In this document: positions 59,913 through 64,000 of the stretch, in pieces
Layout: the number at the start of each line of letters is the position of its first letter
Numbering within the stretch: the first letter of the stretch is position 1
Assembly (NCBI RefSeq): GCF_024347215.1
Contig: NZ_AP025282.1
Coordinates: forward strand, 4,092,001 to 4,156,000
Length of the DNA: 64,000 nucleotides
Direction: 5' to 3'
Origin: Aliamphritea ceti
GTDB taxonomy: Bacteria; Pseudomonadota; Gammaproteobacteria; Pseudomonadales; Balneatricaceae
Translations under genes and position numbers: made by a program
Notes under the pieces: generated by a model
The model's input: only the letters and a program-made list of their open reading frames with translations
Databases searched by the model: none
Told to the model about the DNA's origin: nothing

Positions 59913-60512
59913 ATGACTGATTTCGTAATCAAAGCTGAAGCCCGTACAGACGAAGGGAAAGGTGCGAGCCGCCGCCTGCGTCACGCTGGCATGATCCCTG
60001 CCGTTGTATACGGTGGTGCTAAAAACAAGAAGCCTGCTTCTATCACTCTGGAAAACCGCGCTCTGATTAAGCAGATCGAAGATCCTTCTTTCTTCTCCTC
60101 TATCCTGACTCTGGATATCGATGGTAAAGAAGAAAAAGTAATCGTTCGTGACTTCCAGCGTCATCCAGCACGTAACTCTGTAATGCACGTTGATTTCCAG
60201 CGCATCACTAAGTCCAACAAGATCCAGATTCAGGTTCCTCTGAGCTTCACTGGTTTCGCTAAGTCTCCTGCAGGCAAGGCTTCCGGTAAATTTGCTGTTC
60301 AGCAGAACACTGTTCAGGTTCTGTGTCTTGCAGACAAACTGCCAGAGTCTCTGGAAGTTGATATGTCCGCTGTTGAAATGGGCCAGATCCTGCACCTGTC
60401 TGACATCACTATGCCTGCTGGCGTTGAGATTGTTCAGCTGCGTCGCGGTTCCGACCACGATCAGAGTATTGCTCAGACTTACTCACCACGTGGCGCAAAA
60501 GCAGCTAGCTAA
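59913..60512 (+). CDS. rplY: 50S ribosomal protein L25/general stress protein Ctc
   Basis: The 199-residue protein is the long CTC form. The N-terminal L25 domain (about 1-95; EARTDEGKGASRRLRHAGMI, PAVVYGG) binds 5S rRNA, and a C-terminal beta domain (about 100-190; LEVDMSAVEMGQILHLSDI) follows. It ends in a basic, alanine-rich tail. The E. coli L25 lacks the second domain. It lies between prs and pth as in Pseudomonas, with pth 23 bp downstream. Confidence 0.96.
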   Translation: MTDFVIKAEARTDEGKGASRRLRHAGMIPAVVYGGAKNKKPASITLENRALIKQIEDPSFFSSILTLDIDGKEEKVIVRDFQRHPARNSVMHVDFQRITKSNKIQIQVPLSFTGFAKSPAGKASGKFAVQQNTVQVLCLADKLPESLEVDMSAVEMGQILHLSDITMPAGVEIVQLRRGSDHDQSIAQTYSPRGAKAAS

Positions 60513-60535
60513 TTTAGCCTGCTAAAGGTATCGGC

Positions 60536-61123
60536 ATGAAAGATCGGATACAGTTAATTGTTGGCCTGGGTAACCCCGGACAACAGTATGAACAAACCCG
60601 TCATAATGCCGGTACCGATTTTGTCGCTCAGCTCGCTGAGCGACAAATGACCCCTCTTAAGACCGAGAGTAAGTTTTACGGTCTGTATGGGAAAACGACA
60701 TTGAACCAACAACCGGTTCACCTGTTAATCCCAAACACCTTTATGAACCTCAGCGGACAGGCAGTTAGCGCACTGGCTAATTTCTATAAGATTCCCGTTG
60801 AAGGCATTCTGGTTGCCCATGATGAACTCGACCTCCCTCCCGGTGTAGCCAAGCTTAAACAAGGTGGTGGACACGGTGGTCATAACGGTCTGCGAGATAT
60901 CATCAGCAAACTGGGTAACAACAAAAATTTCTATCGTTTACGCTTAGGTATCGGCCATCCCGGCAGCGCCAGCCAGGTCAGCGGGTTCGTGCTCAAAAAA
61001 GCACCTTCCAGCGAACGTGACCTGACTCAGGCCGCCAGTGATGAAGCCCTGCGAGTTCTTGAACAGGCTTGTGGTGGCGACTGGTTGAAAGCGATGAACA
61101 CCTTGCACTCATTCAAAGCATAA
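60536..61123 (+). CDS. pth: peptidyl-tRNA hydrolase
   Basis: This 195-residue enzyme recycles peptidyl-tRNA released from stalled ribosomes. IQLIVGLGNPGQQYEQTRHN (catalytic His in TRHNAG, about residue 23), NTFMNLSGQAV, HDELDLPPG and GGHGGHNGLRDI are the family motifs. It is cotranscribed with rplY and ychF, matching the order known from Pseudomonas and enterics. Confidence 0.97.
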   Translation: MKDRIQLIVGLGNPGQQYEQTRHNAGTDFVAQLAERQMTPLKTESKFYGLYGKTTLNQQPVHLLIPNTFMNLSGQAVSALANFYKIPVEGILVAHDELDLPPGVAKLKQGGGHGGHNGLRDIISKLGNNKNFYRLRLGIGHPGSASQVSGFVLKKAPSSERDLTQAASDEALRVLEQACGGDWLKAMNTLHSFKA

Positions 61124-61146
61124 ATCTTTAACTACAGGATACTGTC

Positions 61147-62238
61147 ATGGGTTTCAAATGCGGCATTGTTGGCCTGCCTAACGTCGGCAAATCGACACTA
61201 TTTAATGCTCTAACGAAAGCCGGTATTGGTGCTGAGAACTTCCCGTTCTGTACCATCGAGCCGAATGCTGGCGTAGTGCCAATGCCAGACCCACGCTTAG
61301 ATGCCCTGGCAGCTATTGTTAAGCCAGAACGCGTAATGGCGACCACCATGGAATTCGTCGATATCGCTGGCCTTGTAGCTGGCGCATCCAAAGGTGAAGG
61401 CCTGGGTAACAAATTCCTGCACAACATCCGCGAAACCGATGCTATCGCACACGTCGTTCGCTGCTTTGAAGATGAAAACGTTATCCACGTTGCAAACAAA
61501 ATTGATCCACTGGCTGATATTGAAATCATCAATACTGAGCTGGCATTAGCTGACCTGGAATCTGTAGAGAAACAACTACAGCGTGTTCAGAAGCTGGCAA
61601 AAGGCGGCGACAAAGAAGCCGTTAAAGCGAAAGCTCTGCTGGAAAAACTCTTGCCGCACCTTGATGAAGGCCATCCGGTTCGTGCTATGGAGCTGAGCGA
61701 AGATGAGCAGGTAACATTAAAGACCTTCCATCTGCTGACGACTAAACCAACCATGTACATTGCAAATGTTGACGAAGAAGGCTTCGAAAACAATCCACAC
61801 CTGGATGCTGTACGCGAACTGGCTAAATCTGAAAACGCTGAAATCGTTGCTATCTGTAACAAGATGGAAGCAGAAATCTCCGAGCTGGATGACGAGGAAC
61901 GGCTGGAATTCCTGCAGGAAATGGGCATGGAAGAACCAGGCCTGGACCGTGTTATCCGCGCGGGTTACGAATTACTTGGCCTGCAAACTTACTTCACCGC
62001 CGGTGTTAAAGAAGTACGTGCCTGGACTGTAAAAATTGGCGCAACAGCACCGGAAGGCGCGGGCGTTATCCACACAGATTTCCAAAGAGGCTTCATCAAG
62101 GCTGAAGTTGTTAGCTACGACCACTACATCGAACATAACGGTGAACAAGGCGCGAAAGATGCTGGCAAATTACGCATAGAAGGAAAAAGCTACATCATGC
62201 AAGATGGTGACGTGGTTCACTACCGCTTCAACGTCTGA
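61147..62238 (+). CDS. ychF: redox-regulated ATPase/GTPase YchF
   Basis: This 363-residue Obg-related P-loop protein prefers ATP. G1 is GLPNVGKSTLFNALT, and the G3 region VDIAGLVAGASKGEGLGN, NKMEAE in place of NKxD, an inserted coiled coil (about 130-195) and a C-terminal TGS domain are visible. It binds ribosomes and influences the oxidative-stress response. It is the last gene of prs-rplY-pth-ychF, closed by a strong terminator. Confidence 0.97.
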   Translation: MGFKCGIVGLPNVGKSTLFNALTKAGIGAENFPFCTIEPNAGVVPMPDPRLDALAAIVKPERVMATTMEFVDIAGLVAGASKGEGLGNKFLHNIRETDAIAHVVRCFEDENVIHVANKIDPLADIEIINTELALADLESVEKQLQRVQKLAKGGDKEAVKAKALLEKLLPHLDEGHPVRAMELSEDEQVTLKTFHLLTTKPTMYIANVDEEGFENNPHLDAVRELAKSENAEIVAICNKMEAEISELDDEERLEFLQEMGMEEPGLDRVIRAGYELLGLQTYFTAGVKEVRAWTVKIGATAPEGAGVIHTDFQRGFIKAEVVSYDHYIEHNGEQGAKDAGKLRIEGKSYIMQDGDVVHYRFNV

Positions 62239-62252
62239 AGACTTTCTGAGAA

Positions 62253-62287
62253 AAAGCCCTGCGCATTATCTGCCCAGGGCTTTTTTT
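62253..62287 (+). terminator. Rho-independent terminator after ychF
   Basis: AAAGCCCTG pairs with CAGGGCTTT, followed by TTTT. Confidence 0.9.
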
Positions 62288-62473
62288 ACGTCTGAATATC
62301 CTGATAGGCACTTGCTTTAATGCTTGCGAGCCATTAAATTTCAGCCATGCCTGATGGCATCCATGTTCGCGGAAAGGGCTGCGCCCAAGCTTCACACATC
62401 CATGATTAATCCGAGATCAGCTTTGATCCAGCCTGTTATGCGGACGCAGGAATGATGCTATTTCGGAGCAATT

Positions 62474-63751
62474 ATGTCTAAAGAACGCACGCCAGTTAAA
62501 TCAAGCCAGCAGTTAACGCCCCCCGCTGCTCCCCGCAATATTTTTCACGGCAAACTCAATCTTGAGCAACAAAAGAAACGTGCTAAAGAACTGCTCAAAA
62601 AAATTCGTGATGAAGACCCCGAAGCCATTCATCGTTTCAATCAGCACCCCCGCTCAGATCAGCTATTAGATTCAATTCAACTCGGTCACTGCCAACTGAT
62701 TATCGCCAGAGAAAACGGCTTTAATAGCTGGCCAGCGATGAAAACGCACATTGAGAGCCTGCAACTTAACTCCCACACACCGGATAGTAACGACACCTTA
62801 CATATCCGTTGCGGACACGACATTCAGCATGGCCTTAAACTGGCAGGCTTCTGCGGTGAGTACCTGGCTTTTTTTGATCCGTTTTGTCAGGGCCCCGTCC
62901 GAGACCTACCGCTTGAACAACTCATCAGATTACGCAGCCAGTTCGCAGCAGAAACTTACTCACTGGACATTGCCGACACCACTGCACAAGCTGAGAACGC
63001 TTATGCCCCCTTACAGGCTTATCAGTCTTCACCTGATACACAAAAATGGCAAAGAATAGCTCTCTGGTTTGAACACGACAGCTATGACCAGCTTATTCTC
63101 GCATTTTTGCTGAGCTTTTTTTCACGCCACGCCCCCAACGCACCTCTGGAGCTGATCTGCGTCGATCAGATACCCGGAGTTCAGGACTTTATTGGCCTCG
63201 GACAATTATCTCCTGAGCTATTCCACTATCTTTGGGATAACCAACGCAAACCTGTCTCTCAGGCTCAGCTAACCCTGGGGGAAACTGTCTGGCAAGCGCT
63301 CTGCGCCGAAACCTCAGCTCCATTACAGCAATTATCTGCCTCAGGCACTCCGGCAATACCTTTAATGGCAAAAGCCCTGCAACGCCACCTTGCTGAGCTT
63401 CCAGACACACGAACCGGTCTGAGCTTAACCGAAACCCTTGCTCTGCAGTTACTCGACGACACAGGCCCGATAACTGTCGGTAAACTCTTCGGTGTTTACA
63501 TGCGGGAACGGGAACCTCTGCCCTGGTTAGGTGATTTAATGTTCTGGGCTATTATCAGAACACTGATTGACGCCCGACAACCACTGATCAAGATTATTTC
63601 TGAAAACGCTGAATGGCCACGACAGGAAATCTGTATAACTGATATCGGCCAGCAAGTACTCAGCGGCAAACTTAATTACCTCAGCCTGATGAAATCCCCC
63701 CGATGGGTGGGAGGAATATGCATCCCGGCAGCGACTCAAAGTAACCTCTGA
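62474..63751 (+). CDS. DUF1835 domain protein
   Basis: This 425-residue soluble protein has an N-terminal helical region (about 1-95) with HCQLIIARENGFNSWPAMKT, a motif common in proteins with this domain. The DUF1835 part (about 108-230) starts LHIRCGHDIQHGLKLAGFCG and includes FFDPFCQGPVRDLP and ALWFEHDSYDQLILAFLLSF. The C-terminal part (about 240-415) resembles the partner DUF3658 region. The enzyme activity, if any, is unknown. The gene stands alone between the ychF terminator and a tRNA promoter. An ATG at 62474 follows GGAGC. Confidence 0.82.
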   Translation: MSKERTPVKSSQQLTPPAAPRNIFHGKLNLEQQKKRAKELLKKIRDEDPEAIHRFNQHPRSDQLLDSIQLGHCQLIIARENGFNSWPAMKTHIESLQLNSHTPDSNDTLHIRCGHDIQHGLKLAGFCGEYLAFFDPFCQGPVRDLPLEQLIRLRSQFAAETYSLDIADTTAQAENAYAPLQAYQSSPDTQKWQRIALWFEHDSYDQLILAFLLSFFSRHAPNAPLELICVDQIPGVQDFIGLGQLSPELFHYLWDNQRKPVSQAQLTLGETVWQALCAETSAPLQQLSASGTPAIPLMAKALQRHLAELPDTRTGLSLTETLALQLLDDTGPITVGKLFGVYMREREPLPWLGDLMFWAIIRTLIDARQPLIKIISENAEWPRQEICITDIGQQVLSGKLNYLSLMKSPRWVGGICIPAATQSNL

Positions 63752-63824
63752 TCAGCTTCCTAAACGGTGACAAATCAACACAAACTTTTCTCATAGAAAT
63801 TTGTGATTTTTGGCCTCTAATCAG

Positions 63825-63853
63825 TTGACAGACATATGAAAAAAGAGAATAAT
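63825..63853 (+). promoter_or_regulatory. promoter of the tRNA-Met/tRNA-Gln unit
   Basis: A perfect TTGACA, a 17-bp spacer and AATAAT, followed by a TCGCGACC discriminator. Confidence 0.82.
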
Positions 63854-63875
63854 TCGCGACCTCGATAAGTGCTAA

Positions 63876-63952
63876 GGCAATATAGCTCAGCTGGTTAGAG
63901 CATCGCATTCATAATGCGAGGGTCGCAGGTTCGAGTCCCGCTATTGCCACCA
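63876..63952 (+). tRNA. tRNA-Met(CAT), elongator type
   Basis: This is a 77-nt cloverleaf, anticodon CAT in TTCATAA, encoded CCA. A paired first base and similarity to E. coli metT point to the elongator tRNA rather than the initiator. Confidence 0.96.
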
Positions 63953-63970
63953 TGCCCCTATCGTATCTGC

Positions 63971-64000
63971 TGGGATATCGCCAAGCGGTAAGGCAACGGG
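63971..64000 (+). tRNA. tRNA-Gln(TTG), truncated by the window end
   Basis: The first 30 bases are identical to the tRNA-Gln at 58461-58490. The anticodon lies beyond the window. It starts 18 bp after tRNA-Met and is presumably in the same transcript. Confidence 0.88.

Noticed and set aside
1..64000. CRISPR arrays, insertion sequences, prophage genes or a replication origin
   Set aside because: No spaced direct repeats, transposase or integrase genes, phage structural genes or DnaA-box clusters were seen. The only tandem repeats are those listed.

Overview
The window reads as ordinary chromosomal DNA from a marine gammaproteobacterium of the Oceanospirillaceae type (relatives of Neptunomonas, Amphritea or Marinobacterium). 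That placement is an inference. It rests on protein sequences that look Pseudomonas-like and on gene orders I recall from Pseudomonas: radC-coaBC-dut-algC-argB, secB-grxC-gpmI-envC-ctpA, glnA-ntrBC, hemA-prfA-prmC-moeB and hemA-TPR-lolB-tRNA-prs-rplY-pth-ychF. I see no insertion sequences, prophage genes or CRISPR arrays.

Layout. 1-2673: the 5' part of queF, a two-gene ABC exporter and a small PA2817-like protein. 2764-16374: an accessory stretch with three large cyclic-di-GMP proteins, each tied to a periplasmic ligand-binding module. Two have separate partner genes (a PstS-like protein plus porin, and a PF04392 binding protein); one has the binding domain fused on. Between them lie a five-gene tRNA Glu/Gly cluster and an iron-controlled locus. 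16449-25294: a hydrolase, mutM, rpmG, rpmB, radC, then coaBC-dut-algC-argB-slmA and a TSUP transporter. 25306-36281: cell envelope and housekeeping genes (yibQ, ctpA, envC, gpmI, rhodanese, grxC, secB, yehS, trmL) and the nitrogen regulators ntrB and ntrC. 36282-38330: glnA with a sigma-54 promoter and distant NtrC sites. 38331-50946: typA, pip, nhaC, dtd, an AEC transporter, bioA, a thioesterase, a YdeP-type molybdopterin enzyme behind a Fur-box-like site, an ankyrin protein and two tandem RidA paralogues. 51135-55532: the leftward operon hemA-prfA-prmC-moeB-yccU. 55889-64000: a TPR lipoprotein, lolB, tRNA-Gln, prs, rplY, pth, ychF, a DUF1835 protein, tRNA-Met and a truncated second tRNA-Gln.

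The most interesting locus is 13184-14035. Two tandem copies of a unit of about 230 bp each carry a TTGATA-N16-TAKTAT promoter overlapped by a Fur-box-like sequence, a transcribed region of about 185 nt with no reading frame of note, and a strong Rho-independent terminator. Comparing the copies shows stems that keep pairing by compensating changes, while three loops stay identical (ACCUCACC, AUUUGGC, CUGGCA). This is what a duplicated iron-stress small RNA, functionally like PrrF1/PrrF2 or RyhB, would look like. Facing it on the other strand is an open reading frame for a 30-residue single-pass membrane peptide with its own Fur-box-like site and ribosome binding site. Together with the flanking c-di-GMP sensors this may be an undescribed iron-response module.
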